64,000 nt of DNA from Nothopassalora personata (GCA_033816765.1 CM066287.1:1984001-2048000); one strand, 5' to 3'; shown: positions 1 to 10,965, counted from the first letter of the stretch. Numbers and translations: made by a program. Notes: generated by a model not told the origin, from the letters alone.

Positions 1-862
1 GTTGCGCTACGGCGCCACAGTCGCAAGCGATGTCCTGTCACAGAGTCAGCGACGATCAGATAATGCGTCTCAGAAGATGACATGCCTTATTGGACTCCCT
101 GGTGATCGGATTGTAACCAACCACCTTGTCGTTCGACACCTTCTGGGCGGCGGCTTCTTCTTCGAAGAAGCACGGAACACACAGCCACCGAGAGCCCACA
201 AAGTGGTCGTAGAAGCTGCATCTGCAGATGTCGCCGTCGTCGATTTCGGGCAACAGGGGTGGCTCGCAGTTGGCACAGAACCATCTATACCGCTTGTCCC
301 AGAACATGTCGAAAGCTTTGCGGCATTCGATTTTCCTGATGGTATGTTGGCCTTCGTCAATCCCGATGTCCTCGACCCCTTCAAGGTAATGCTTCTCAAC
401 ATGGGCGTGTCTGTGCGCATTGAAACCACGTATGCCTTCGAAGGGGTACAGGAAGTGGAAGCGGCAGTTCTAGCTGGTGTCAGAATGATGCATGTGGTTC
501 AGAGTTGATGCACTCACATCGCAGACATGCACTCCGCAATCTGAGCATGGACGTGAATTGGCTTCCAGGCATCTCTTCTCGATCGGATCAGTGTCGAAGT
601 ACTCCTCGAAGGGCGCATGCTCGTTCTCGACCAGCACGTAAAGAGGTTTGCGTGGTCCAAAGATCTTCTCCTGTGCCATAAGACCCTTTCCGCTGCAGAC
701 AGTAGTCGACATGAGCTTGTCGTAGATGGGCTTGCTGCTGGTGATGTAACTTCGGTGTTCGCTGCACGTCGCCGCGAGGTTGGCGACATCGGCGCCCGAG
801 ATGCACTCGCATATTGAGGTCAGCAGTCCGTGCTGCGAGAGCGCCTCGCTGATCTTCGGCAT
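1..862 (-). CDS. F-box-like, Cys-rich protein (3' end outside window)
   Basis: Three exons read on the minus strand: 862-518, 469-86 and 34-1, continuing past the window edge. The first intron (470-517, 48 bp) has a GTGAGT donor and a TAG acceptor. The second (35-85, 51 bp) fits only as a GC-AG intron with donor AAG/GCATGT; it restores frame and extends the protein with a Cys pair (CDC). The N-terminal 40 residues resemble a short F-box (leucines around residues 13-35, then an AATCSEHR stretch). The rest is rich in Cys pairs (SRPCSDCGVHVCD, FCANCEPP, CRCSFYD, CVPCFFEE), suggesting zinc binding. At least 254 residues are present. A substrate-adaptor role in an SCF ubiquitin ligase is inference from the F-box-like start only. 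The family is not recognised beyond that. Confidence 0.7.
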
Positions 863-1360
863 GGCTGTGTCCTCGCCGTGGTGAAATGCGTCCCGCGGTG
901 GTGAGGGTGAGGGGGTTTGGCTAGAGAGCTGTTCGGTGCTCCAAGTCCTGCACTTGCTTGTCCCGAGGGCAGGTGCGTGTCGGCCTAGAACGGCTCGTCA
1001 GAAGAAGGAAAGAGCGCGAGGTACATAGAGCGAAGGTACGTGTCTCAGATCGCGCGCTGTCGTTCGCGAAATCTATATAAGCACCGCGATCGTTCACGTT
1101 CGTGCGATCCGTGTCCGTTCACGTCTATAAACCCGACGGCGGGTTTCAAAGCGCATCATTTGAATGCCCGTCAGCCTCGTACCGACATCATCTCGTCAAT
1201 ATGTGCAGCTTGCCATCCGTCTGAACTCCTGCCCATGTAGTCCTGTTGCTCCTACCTATGCCATCGCTTTCATGCCTTCGTTGCTCACGTGTCGTGTTTG
1301 TCTATAGTCATCATTTATGCTGCTTTTATCTCTAGTGCCGCCACCATTCCTAATGTTCGA
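863..1360. other. intergenic, no gene seen
   Basis: About 500 bp between the F-box-like gene start and a small minus-strand ORF. It contains a TATA-like TATATAA near 1074 on the plus strand, but no convincing reading frame follows it. Presumably it holds the promoter of the F-box-like gene. Confidence 0.4.
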
Positions 1361-1621
1361 TCAGCATCGCGCCGAAGCAAAATACGATGACAGTACAGCA
1401 TGATGTCGCACCTTTGCTTCGCCGACTACCGCCTGGGCTGCATCGGCGCCTACGGTAGCTCCAAACCCCCACATCATGGCATTGAGTGCTTGGCCGCCAT
1501 ATGTACGCATGTAGTGGTGTGATTGATGTTTCTGGTATTCTTGATGGAAGAGGCCGCGATCCTGAGAGGGAGTGTCCTTGTCGCTTGGAGGCGTTGTGAA
1601 CGCTGGAGCTTGAGCAGACAT
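1361..1621 (-). CDS. small hypothetical protein, glycine/alanine-rich C-terminus
   Basis: An ATG-started frame of 86 residues beginning MSAQAPAFTTPP. A hydrophilic, proline-containing first half (about residues 1-35) is followed by a Gly/Ala-rich amphipathic stretch (GGQALNAMMWGFGATVGADA) that could lie on or in a membrane. The last codons may be intronic. A GTGCGA donor after the codon for GEAK and a TAG acceptor about 62 bp on would give the alternative C-terminus GMVAALEIKAA, placing the stop near 1323. No family is recognised. It is supported only by its ATG, its composition and its lack of a strong competitor on the other strand. Confidence 0.4.
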   Translation of the reverse strand: MSAQAPAFTTPPSDKDTPSQDRGLFHQEYQKHQSHHYMRTYGGQALNAMMWGFGATVGADAAQAVVGEAKVRHHAVLSSYFASARC

Positions 1622-2133
1622 TGTCGCACGCTTGGTAGTGAGGATTGCCGAGAGGTGCTCGTTCCTGTCACCAACGGCCTTCAACTTCTTGGCAAGCAGT
1701 ATCGATGAAGTGAAGTGAGTTTCACATGTCAGAGAAACATCGAGCATTGGCCGGTTGAATGCACGTCATCGCGGCAGTTGCGATATGGGTCTAGCCACAT
1801 TTGTCAGGATGCTTGAAATTGCCCGCCAAGAAGGTCGTAATCTCCTTTGTCCCCACAAAATTCCTCTCCATCATCGAAGCCGTACACCGAGCGATGGTCA
1901 GGGACACCGCGACAGTGTCTGCATCTATGAAAACTGCTAGGTCTTGGCAAGAGAGCTCAAGCTGCCATATCCCTGATTAGCACTCGCCACTCTGCTTAAA
2001 CACTCTGCCGCCGACTGCAGATGCCGACGAAGCTCTCCGGTCCCGGTGATTCGTCCGGCAAGGCGAGTACAGTAGTGAGTACTCCATAATGAACGCGGAA
2101 ATGTAACATAACTTCTTCCACACTCACTGCAAA
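1622..2133. other. intergenic, no gene seen
   Basis: About 510 bp. It lies upstream of the alpha/beta hydrolase and presumably carries its promoter. No tRNA, repeat or credible ORF was seen. Confidence 0.4.
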
Positions 2134-3597
2134 ATGGAAGGACCTGGTTATCTTGCTGTTGCTATCCAGCCTGGCTGGAACACTGACGAAGCTATCTTCC
2201 ACGACTGGTACAACAACGAGCATGGGCCTTTGCGCCTTCGATTACCATTCATTCAGACTGGAGACAGATACAAAGCTCTAGATGAACAGAAACCGGAGTG
2301 GTCCGCGGTGTACGATGTTTCTGATCTGTCCTGGCTGCAGAAGCGCATCTACACACGTCTGCGAGAAGAACGATCGCTGCGAGAGAAGGCTGTAATGAGC
2401 ACATTCGAGTCACTGGATCGCAAGATATACAGCCTTGTCTCAACTCGTGGCGAGTATAACGGCCCGCCGCCTGTCACAAGGGCTGTGTCATTGAGAGTCA
2501 ACGAAGCAGACCTCGACGAATTTAACAAGTGGTACGAAGAGGAGCACATCGATATGCTCTCTAAAGTCCCCGGCTGGCTCCGTACGAGACGCTTCTTAAT
2601 GCAGCTAGGCGGCATACAAGGTATGCCACCGGCTGGTCAAGTCGAGATATTGGCGGTGCACGACTTCTCGAAACGGGATGGATTGGACGGTCCGGAATGG
2701 AAGGCAGCCACCTCGACGCCCTGGCGAAACAAGATGATTGAGAAAGCTTTGTGGAGAGACTCCAGGACGTGGTCTCATTACCACACGTTTGACGCGCTCG
2801 AGGAGCCTCCGTCATCTGTGATCACTACAGACGACGCTGAGTTGCGCTTTCAGCTTGAGGGCAACCCAGCCGACCCAGTCATTGCCTGCGTGAACTCCAT
2901 CATGACGAATCTACACATCTGGGATGAAGTGGCCAAGGCTCTGATCGCTGGTGTCAACGGGAAGTCCTACCGGGTCTTGCGATACAACAGCCGTGGGTAT
3001 TCCAAGCAGTCGGAGAAGAGCAATCACACTACTTTCGATATCTTGGCGGACGACTTGGAATATCTGCTACAGCGACTCAAGGTGGAGAAGGTACATGCTG
3101 TTATCGGCGTCAGTATGGGCGGAGTGACCGCCATCAACTTCGCCATACGCCACCCTGACATGCTGCAAAAGTATGTTGCCTGCGATTGCAACGTAGCTTC
3201 CAGCCCAGCGAACAGCCAGGCTTGGGCAGAGCGAGTCGAGCTGGCAAAGACGAAAGGCATGTCCGAGCTGGCCAAGATCACGGTCGCGCGTTGGTTTACC
3301 CCCGAGAATCACGGATCTGCCAACGCCAAGAAGGTGCTTCCAATGGCAGAGCAAGCAAATGTGGAAGGCTTCCAGCAGAACACATTAGCCCTGAGCGACT
3401 ACGACCTCAAGCCCAAGTTGAATGAAATCAAGGTTCCCGGCCTGTTGATAGCTGGAGAAGGCGATGGCAAGATCCCAGAAGCCATGCAGAAGTTTGGCAT
3501 TGCCAACACGACCTTCAAATCGATACCGAAGGCAGGCCATCTGCCATTCCTGGAAAATCATGACGCTTTCGTTCAAGCACTAGGCGAGTTCCTGTGA
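2134..3597 (+). CDS. alpha/beta hydrolase with two N-terminal dimeric alpha-beta barrel domains
   Basis: A single-exon gene of 487 residues. Residues 1-215 hold two copies of an EthD-like ferredoxin-fold module. Each has an aromatic/acidic signature: HDWYNNEHGPLRLR near residue 25 and FNKWYEEEHIDMLSKVPGW near residue 130. Residues 235-487 are an alpha/beta hydrolase of the 3-oxoadipate enol-lactonase type. The nucleophile elbow is GVSMGG (Ser about 326), an acidic residue lies in AGEGDGKIP (about 444), and the catalytic His is in KAGHLPFLE (about 469). There is no signal peptide, so it is probably cytosolic. Small cyclic or aromatic-derived substrates would fit both halves, since EthD-like domains often act in aromatic degradation or polyketide tailoring; that is inference. 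The neighbour downstream is a dead hydrolase gene. Confidence 0.88.
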   Translation: MEGPGYLAVAIQPGWNTDEAIFHDWYNNEHGPLRLRLPFIQTGDRYKALDEQKPEWSAVYDVSDLSWLQKRIYTRLREERSLREKAVMSTFESLDRKIYSLVSTRGEYNGPPPVTRAVSLRVNEADLDEFNKWYEEEHIDMLSKVPGWLRTRRFLMQLGGIQGMPPAGQVEILAVHDFSKRDGLDGPEWKAATSTPWRNKMIEKALWRDSRTWSHYHTFDALEEPPSSVITTDDAELRFQLEGNPADPVIACVNSIMTNLHIWDEVAKALIAGVNGKSYRVLRYNSRGYSKQSEKSNHTTFDILADDLEYLLQRLKVEKVHAVIGVSMGGVTAINFAIRHPDMLQKYVACDCNVASSPANSQAWAERVELAKTKGMSELAKITVARWFTPENHGSANAKKVLPMAEQANVEGFQQNTLALSDYDLKPKLNEIKVPGLLIAGEGDGKIPEAMQKFGIANTTFKSIPKAGHLPFLENHDAFVQALGEFL

Positions 3598-4022
3598 AGT
3601 GACAGCAGAGGGCAGATATCATCCAACGTCAATAGATATGCAGATACTCGTCATATACAGCCAAGAACCCATATTAGCTGATGACCGCAACCGGTTAAAA
3701 GATTCGTTTTGGCAATAAGAGTTCTCAAAGTCATTGGGTCGTATATGTGCCCCACTTTGCATGCTTGCAAGTAGTGGCCTCGCTGACAGCATTTCGTAGC
3801 CATCAGCATGTGTAGACGACCATGAGAATCTTTTCCAGAAATCGCTTTCCTACGAGGTATTGCTCCATTATCTTGCAGATGCCATCGAAGCCTCGGGTTG
3901 AGCAAGTGGGAGGAGTGCTCCGCTCACAAGCTATCCTCCCAGGCCGTTCGCCATAATTTGTTCACCAGAGGATGTATAGTCATTTTTTCCATTATCACAA
4001 TTAATACAGACATTCAAGCCTC
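3598..4022. other. intergenic, no gene seen
   Basis: About 425 bp between the hydrolase and the beta-lactamase-like pseudogene. AT-rich runs occur near 3980-4010. Nothing else is seen. Confidence 0.4.
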
Positions 4023-5150
4023 ATGTTCGACGTATCACAAGAAACCAATCTCTTCAATTGGCGTGACGCGCCGTACAATCAATGGGCATTTGTCAATGTC
4101 GACAACGTCGTTCGCACTCAGGATATCAAGTCCCCGAACGATGCATTGGGATTGGCAAGCGACCCTTCCGACTTCACCACCTTCATAATGAACTGGAAAA
4201 GCGAATCGCTTGACTTGCAAGCCTTCATCGACAAGTCTGAGACCGATGGTCTGACCATTCTCCATCACGGCAAGGTGGTTCATGAACAGTACTCTCGAGG
4301 CAACACCAAAGACTCCAAGCACATTATGATGAGCATGACCAAATCGATCACCGGCCTTCTTATTGGTATATTGCAAGATCAAGGCCGCTTGCATGTTGAC
4401 GACTTGGTTATCAAACATGTACCCGAGGTAGAAGGCACCATCTACGAAACCGTGACCATCCGCCAATGCATCGACATGAGATCCGGGGCACAGTGACCCG
4501 ACAACAACCACGAATACCGCTGCTGCACTGGCTGGAAGCCCGAGTATGGAAGCGAGTAGTACACCAACATCCACGACTTCATAGCCAACTTTAATGCAGC
4601 AAGGGCTAAGCACGATGGCTTCGAGTACGTGCCTGTCAACACAGATCGCAAGAAGTTCCCAAAAGTGATTGAGGAAGTCCTCTGGAAATCCATGGGAGCC
4701 GAGAGCGACGCGCTCATAACAGTGGACAGAGAAGGCAATGCCCATGCCGCACTGCCGCAGGCGAAATGGCTGCCACGCTTCGTGATATCGCTCGAGTTGG
4801 GCAGCTCATTGCGGAAGACGGCAAGGGCATCGTGCCCTCTCAGTGGCTACACGACATCGTCAACAAGGGTGACAGGGAAGCTTTCGCAAAAGGGAACTGG
4901 TCAGCAGGTCTCAACAGGTTCTGGAACAAGGTAGAGCCAATCATTCATCGCGTAGTGCTTGTCCTGGAGGCATTTAGTGCCCGAGTTCAGGACATTACGA
5001 AGGCTTGGGAGCATATCTGCAGCGTCAAGGTCCCCATCTTACTGCAGCAGTTCTCGAAAGATCTTTTTGTTGGTGATCTCATACGACAAAAGGAATGGCA
5101 ATCTCAACGGCCGAATGGCTGTCGCACAGCACACAAGCGGTGCAAGCATC
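4023..5150 (+). pseudogene. decayed beta-lactamase-family serine hydrolase
   Basis: The first 157 codons from an ATG read as the N-terminal half of a class C beta-lactamase/esterase-like protein. They include the nucleophile motif SMTKSITG (SxxK) and downstream DLVIKHVPE. The frame is then cut by TGA at 4494-4496 and, in the same frame, TAG at 4557-4559. Recognisable sequence (FEYVPVNTDRKKFPKVIEE, ALITVDREGNAHA) continues in that frame to about 4750. It then shifts by two (ATLRDIARVGQLIAEDGKG, VPSQWLHDIV) to about 4935. Beyond that no frame keeps similarity for long. Both stops could arise by single C:G to T:A transitions from Trp or Gln codons. In working relatives this fold hydrolyses esters or amides; here it cannot be made full length. 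Confidence 0.8.
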
Positions 5151-6173
5151 GGAAAGTCGCGTCGTCCTACCCTGCGTCACCTACCGCTCGTTCTTCACGG
5201 AAGACCTGTGGTCTTCCGCTAGGACATCCATTTCGCCAACGAATGAGTCCATACCTCGAAGACCACTAAAGCGGGGACAGTGACACAGATCTATCCTTAG
5301 CTCTCTGGTTGTCGCCAAGGTCTGGTTGCTCTCATGCACGCCATGCGTCCTTCCTCTAGCTTGACCATGTTCTGATCAAATCATAGTGGAAGTGCACCAT
5401 GATGGACTACCATACTAGCGTGGGTTGACAGCCGTCGCGTCTGGCTATTGGCGCTTTTCACCCGCTTGTAGCTTCTTCCATTTGAGCCTTCTTGTGCCGA
5501 GGTTTTCTGGTTCCGATCCTGCTTGGTCTAGATGATAGTGCAGATCGTTGAGTTCGTATAAGCGATATTTCTGTTGACAACATGCCATCGCCATGTTCCA
5601 GGGTACCTTCGTGGGGATCTTGGCACAATGCAACGGTACTCTGGCGTACGCACAAGAGGCTGCGTGGGGGAGTAAGCACTAGCATATGCGGTGTTCAACT
5701 ACATGATAGTCTCGTACAGACTTTCATCTTGCATGCAATACGGATATGAAGTTGCAGACTGTGGCATTTGAGTCGGTCGAAGAGGTGGGCAGAGGCTACT
5801 AGTCGGGGTCCAGTCAAGTGCAAGCGGCCGAACGTTGGGTTTTGGTAAGCTCAAATCGTCACTGATTTGCCCCATACGGTACGTTCTGCATTGCATCCGA
5901 TTCGTGCTAGTCCATTGATGGAAACATGATGTAGCTCGTGGCCCGCAGCTTCGTTCGACTGCTGGGGACCGTGAATCTCATCATGCTCACTTGAAGCCGG
6001 AATTGCTCGTCGTTGGGGCGTGGTCAATGACTCTGCTGCTAGTCATAAGCTCTACTGTAAAGTTACACTTTATGCATGCATGTCAGTCACGCTAGTACCA
6101 ATACAACATGCGCTGCACAATGCTTGTTCGCGAGACCAGAACGAGGTCGCTGCAGTAGTAGTGCTGTGGCTCT
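5151..6173. other. intergenic, no gene seen
   Basis: About 1 kb between the pseudogene and the 3' end of the PXB/DUF3818 gene. Only short, compositionally poor frames are present on either strand. The first part may hold unrecognisable remains of the broken hydrolase. Confidence 0.4.
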
Positions 6174-8231
6174 CTACCCAGTAGCGAGCGCTTTTTTGAA
6201 CTTAGCCCTGAAAAGTCTCAAAGTCGCTTCGGTTGTCGGCGGCGATGGTAATTTGTCTCCAACGATCTTCTGGACCTTATCCTCCGAGACGAATCCAGCA
6301 TCTTGTCCCTCGATGTCTTTTCGACTATCATCTTTGACACTCTTGTTTCCGCCTCGCCGAACTGGTCCTTCCATGGTAGCGGGCGTAAGCAACGTGTCGT
6401 CCATCAGCTGCTGCCATCGTGCGAGATACGCGCCAGGGCCGAATGGCGTCGCATGGTCTCGCTTCATGACCGCACTCACGCGCGAAGCAGATGCGGTATG
6501 CAACTCATCAACATATTCGCGATGGGCGTTGACCTCCTTACGCACTGCCTCCTGCTCCGACGCGTTCAGTCGTGCAAACTCCTCGTCCAGCGCTTGATTC
6601 ACGCCACCGGTCACCATCTTGTCAGACACAACCGAACCACTTGAAGGTGGCTTCTCGTCGCTCCTGAACATGCCCGCCGCGGAGTGGGCATAGTCTTGCC
6701 ACCAAGATAGCAACTCCTTGTCATTGACAGCCACTTGGTGCAAGAACTTATGGCTGCTGCTTTGATGGCGGTGCAGAAGATCAACAAAAGCCTCGACGGA
6801 TGGAGGCTTCTCTGAACCCTTTGGACCACTAGGCTTGGCGATTTTGAGCATATCTGTCACGAAGCGCTCGAAATCCCACATGGTGTCGCTCAAGTTCACA
6901 GCTTGGTGCACGTGCCGTATCAGTGGCGTATACGCATCAACAGCATCTCTGATGGCTGCTGTAAGAATATCTGGGTTCCTGTGACATAAAACACGAACAA
7001 TTTCTTGTCGATCTCGAACAGCCAGATTCAATGACAGATACTCCAGTGCTTTCTCATGCTGCGCTTCGTTGAGATCAGCCGATACTGACGACAGCGAGAG
7101 GATCACTGCGACGATAGATCGTTCTTGCTCGCGGCTTTGACGTCGGCACTCCTCGTGCTCACTGCGGTCGCGAGTGATCCAGTCTTTGAGCTCCTTAAGC
7201 ACCTCCTTCGGTGGTGCCTTCTTGTCCTTTTCGATCTTCTCGGCGCGCTTGCGAAGCTCTCTCTTGTCCCATCCGAGAACTTGTGAGATGATTCTGATAT
7301 CATGTCAGCATAGCACCAACATTTGCATCAGGAAGGGTCAATACTGTTGCAGCAAGTTCATTCCCTCATCGGCTCCAGTACTCAAACCGATCCAATTAGT
7401 GATGCTAGCCACGCTGGCTTTGGCAAGGACAACCTTCATGACACCAGACAACATGGTAGCCACATTGCCAATTTTGAGCGTCTGTCTGATCACCATGTAT
7501 GGGATCAAGTTATGCACGCTTTCGATCATCCTCAACATCGTGGGCCCTTCTGGTGACAAGATCAAGGTATAGTGCATGATCGATGCAAGACTGTGTTCGT
7601 CAGATTGGCAGACCCAAGCCTAGGGTATTGGTAAGACTCACTTGACGATGATGAACTCATGCATGCCTTGGACCACGGGTTCGTGCTGCTCCAGGTCTTC
7701 CGTCTCTGCCACTTTGACGAACAGCTCATCAAGTAACGTGCCGTAGACGATTTCCTGGACACAGTCCCGCCACGCTTGCAGTACATCTTCCGGCTTCGAA
7801 GTGTCGTACTTTCGTGACTTGTCGACTTGCCGCTTGGGAAATCCACCAAGTGCACCTCGAGCAGGATACTCTATCAAAGCCGATATTGCAGTGGCCAAAG
7901 TCTTTCTGATACCAAGCACCCCTTTGTCATAACTTTCACTTAGTTCTGCTTCCGCGAGTTCCTGGACCAATTTCTCCACTCTATCTTTCCAGAATTGTGG
8001 CGAGACATCCTTGAGACCAGGAAGCTTCAGCAGGAATTTAGATACCAGGGCCTGGAGGACCGGAGACTGTGGTAACTCGACGCTGTCCTGAAAAGGCGGA
8101 CCATACTTGTGGATGGCACCGGGATACTTGAAGTCTTCGATCTCCTGATAAGTTTCGTGGTGGATTAGGATATCGAAAAGCGCTTTGCGCTCCTCATCTG
8201 ACAGTGATGCTTTGCTCTCGGTTTCGGCCAT
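6174..8231 (-). CDS. PXB/DUF3818 protein lacking a PX domain
   Basis: Three exons: 8231-7642, 7590-7345 and 7293-6174, with two 51-bp introns (donors GTGAGT and GTATTG). They encode 651 residues. The N-terminus (about 1-170, with KALFDILIHHETYQEIEDFK) is the PX-associated PXB module. The middle and C-terminal part (about 200-510) matches DUF3818, with PTMLRMIESVHNLIPYMVIR, a multi-helix section, and LLHRHQSSSHKFLHQVA followed by SWWQDYAHSAAGMFR. The tail is charged and Gly/Lys-rich. In the better-known fungal relatives a phosphoinositide-binding PX domain accompanies these modules. None is visible here, although start, stop and splice sites all look normal. A role in lipid or membrane trafficking is inferred from the family only. 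Confidence 0.85.
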
Positions 8232-8787
8232 GCTGTATGTCTATCCACGGCCCATATCGTTTATGAATTTTCGCCACCAAAGATGGTAAGATGTCAGAAA
8301 GTAGTTGCTACAGTAGCATGAAACGGCACATGGACGTGGAATGACGTGTGTGGGGGGTCTTCAGTACATGTAAGTCGCGTCTGCGCTGTTCTGGCACGCG
8401 ACGTGTTCTTGCATCTGCATGTGACGGCGACAGTGGTATATTTCTCTGTTGATGTTCCCGAGAAAAGACACGACGCATCCTGGGGCTCCCATGTTCTTGC
8501 GGGCCTCTTTCCGCTGTGAACCGGCCGACCCTCGTGGCGAAAGTCGCCAGAACTGTACTCAAAAAGCCTCGACCTTCGGATGAGGTGAGGTCTCGACGAT
8601 GCACATCGCCAGAGGAGCACGGTATGTCGACCGTGAGCGGAAAGGATATGATCTGTCCAGAAGTGATCGTTTTGAAGAGGAACAGGCGGCCTGCACATCA
8701 AATATTGACGCCCTGCAGCCGTTTCGTTAGTGCAACGCTTTCCTCCAACAGGGAGCCACAAACGTTACACTGACACCACACATCAGA
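8232..8787. other. divergent intergenic region
   Basis: About 555 bp between the starts of the PXB/DUF3818 gene (minus) and the Efm4 gene (plus), so it probably contains both promoters. One minus-strand open stretch (8294-8761) has only a GTG start and no protein-like composition. Confidence 0.4.
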
Positions 8788-9617
8788 ATGACCACCTTGG
8801 CAGAGATTCATCAAGAACGCAAACTCCTAGATCCGAGCGAACTGGGAACAAAAGAATAGTATGTCATCCCATTCCTGCCCGAGATTAGCCTCTAACAAAA
8901 GAACACAGCTGGGAAGCAGCCTACGACCGCGAAATCAAGAACAATGCAGCAAACTCTTCCGACGAAGGCATAATCTGGTTCGACGAATCCAACGCAGAAG
9001 ACACAGTCCTCCAAAAGCTCCGGGCATACGCCTCTTCCAACGGTGGTCCTCTTGATCCTTCTACAGCCAGGTTTCTCGACCTTGGCACCGGAAATGGGCA
9101 CATGCTTTTCGCCCTGCGCGAAGACTGTGCCGACGACGAAGATGCTCCACTCTGGACCGGCGAAATGGTCGGCGTAGACTACAGCTCCAAGAGCATCGAA
9201 CTAGCACGACAGCTCGATGCCCAAAGGCGAGAGGACTTCGAGGACGATGCGGGCCCGTATGCCAATATACGATTTGAGCAATGGGACTTACTGACTGAGC
9301 CCGCTGGTTTTTGGCTTGGGGAAGGGTTTGAAGTTATACTTGACAAGGGTACATTCGATGCTATCTCACTCATGCCACAGTCCGGAGAGACGCCACATCC
9401 ATGTGAGACTTACCGGACGCAGGTCGAGCCGCTGATCAAACGTGGTCACTTTCTGGTGATTACGTCTTGTAACTGGACCAAGGCCGAGTTGGTCGGTTGG
9501 CTTGCGCCGGAGGGTGGAAGCTTGAGGGTTCACGATGAGGCGAAGTACAGGACGTTCACGTTTGGTGGGCAGACGGGCCAGAGTGTCGTTACGTTAATCT
9601 TCCAGAGGAAGCCATAA
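8788..9617 (+). CDS. efm4: EF1A lysine methyltransferase (Efm4 family)
   Basis: Two exons, 8788-8858 and 8909-9617, with a 50-bp intron (GTATGT...ACACAG), give 259 residues. The spliced junction reads GTKEYWEAAYDREI, the usual N-terminal signature of the family. The SAM-binding motif I is FLDLGTGNGHML (about residues 77-88). It is followed by VGVDYSSKSIELAR (motif II), EQWDLL (motif III), ILDKGTFDAISL, and the family-typical SCNWTKAELVGW late in the protein. Members of this seven-beta-strand methyltransferase family (yeast Efm4/See1, human EEF1AKMT2) methylate a lysine of translation elongation factor 1A in the cytosol. Length and motif order are normal. Confidence 0.9.
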
Positions 9618-9838
9618 GACCTGACACAAGCAAAGCACTTGCGCCTGAAAAGATCATGAACATTGAGACGGCAAAGTCTTTATGAATCCCCTGAAGATCA
9701 TGTCTCGCTCTGCATGTCCCTTTGAGCGCGTGGATTCGCAAGTACCGACTGAGCACAACGAGCAACATCAAGCATCAGCCATTTCTTCGTCCCCATCCCC
9801 ATACGGACTCCACCAATCCGATGCAGGTCGGCGAACAG

Positions 9839-10947
9839 TCAAGGAATGGTCAGGTCTTCCCCATCACTCCACACCCAAGCCGTACGTACCGCATGATCCT
9901 CCCTATTCTCCACATCGATCCACTTATACTCAACATGATCCGGTCCATAGCCTACGGCCGTATCGTCGGCGAGCTTCTCATCTTCGAAAACACCAAGAAA
10001 TTCCAACTTGCCATGTCCTTCACGCATATTGTCACACGTCAGACAATAGACGGCATGAGGGCAGTCTTCTCCATCACGTCCTTCCTCTTCGAGTTCCCTT
10101 GGTGGGCAAATGAATGGCTCTGAATTTCGTCTCCTGTTGAAGTCTGGATCTGCGTGACCAGGAGATGGACTCTCTGGAACGATCGCTCCACTCCTCTACA
10201 TCGAAGGAGTAATCATCCTCGCTGCGGTATCGGGTCTGGGTCCGGAGAATGCACTGTATCCGTTCGGTTGTGCCATGCCTGTTGCGATATCTTATGCAAG
10301 CGATAACACAGCGCGCAAATTATTCACCACCAACAGAAGATCTGGGTCGCATCACATCTCATTGTGAACATTGTCACCATGGACCATGGCCACTCGATCG
10401 TGCTGTCTTGCGCTCACAACCCTCCTTCCGACTATCCTACGCTGCTTAGTCTCTATCTACGGTATGGCTACGAAAGCACGACTGACGGACTTAATATTTG
10501 CAGGATGGATGAGTGCTACACATATATGCCTCGCTGGCTCATGCGCAGGTCTGAAGGCATCAAGTTAACGTCAGGAGGAAAAGTATGATATATCACCATA
10601 TGTGGGCTGCAAGTCTTCGCTGCAACTTCAGCCTCTACATTATGATCGAAGGCGCCAACGAGCTGAATGTCGCTTGGCGTACTGTCAGGTCGATATGTGA
10701 TCTTGTCGACAATGTAAATTGGAGTAGAAGGACGAATCTGGTACCAATCATACATTCCAGAGATGTGCAACGAGCGTGGTATCGTCGGCATTACTGCCCC
10801 GACCGTGGACGCTGTCGCAGGTGTGGTCAAATGGCTGAATGCCGTTGACGTCTGTTGAGTTTGCGATAGACTCATGGGTCGTCTTGCACTGTCAGCTTGA
10901 CGCGCAATGGAGCTGTTACCGCCACCGGTGTTGATATTTGATATCAT
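9839..10947 (-). CDS. unresolved multi-exon gene or gene remnant, family unknown
   Basis: Several protein-like frames line up on the minus strand but do not join cleanly. A 143-codon ATG frame (10947-10516) contains ISGMYDWYQIRPSTPIYIVD and GAFDHNVEAEVAAKTCSPHM. A second block (about 10470-10360) reads RRIVGRRVVSARQHDRVAMV. A third (about 10280-10077) reads RYRSEDDYSFDVEEWSDRSR. A fourth (about 10195-9839) reads EPFICPPRELEEEGRDGEDC, PHAVYCLTCDN and VGYGPDHVEYKWIDVEN, then stops. Introns could join blocks one to three (GTGTAG..., GTGATG...CAACAG). Blocks three and four overlap in different frames between 10077 and 10195 with no room for a normal intron, so a frameshift is likely. The ATG lies 19 bp from the MITE-like element. 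No domain is recognised. Confidence 0.4.
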
Positions 10948-10965
10948 CCGAAAAGTCTATGGGCA

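Noticed and set aside
8294..8761. 155-codon minus-strand frame between PXB/DUF3818 and Efm4
   Set aside because: Starts at GTG, random-looking Cys/Arg/Thr composition, sits in a promoter region.
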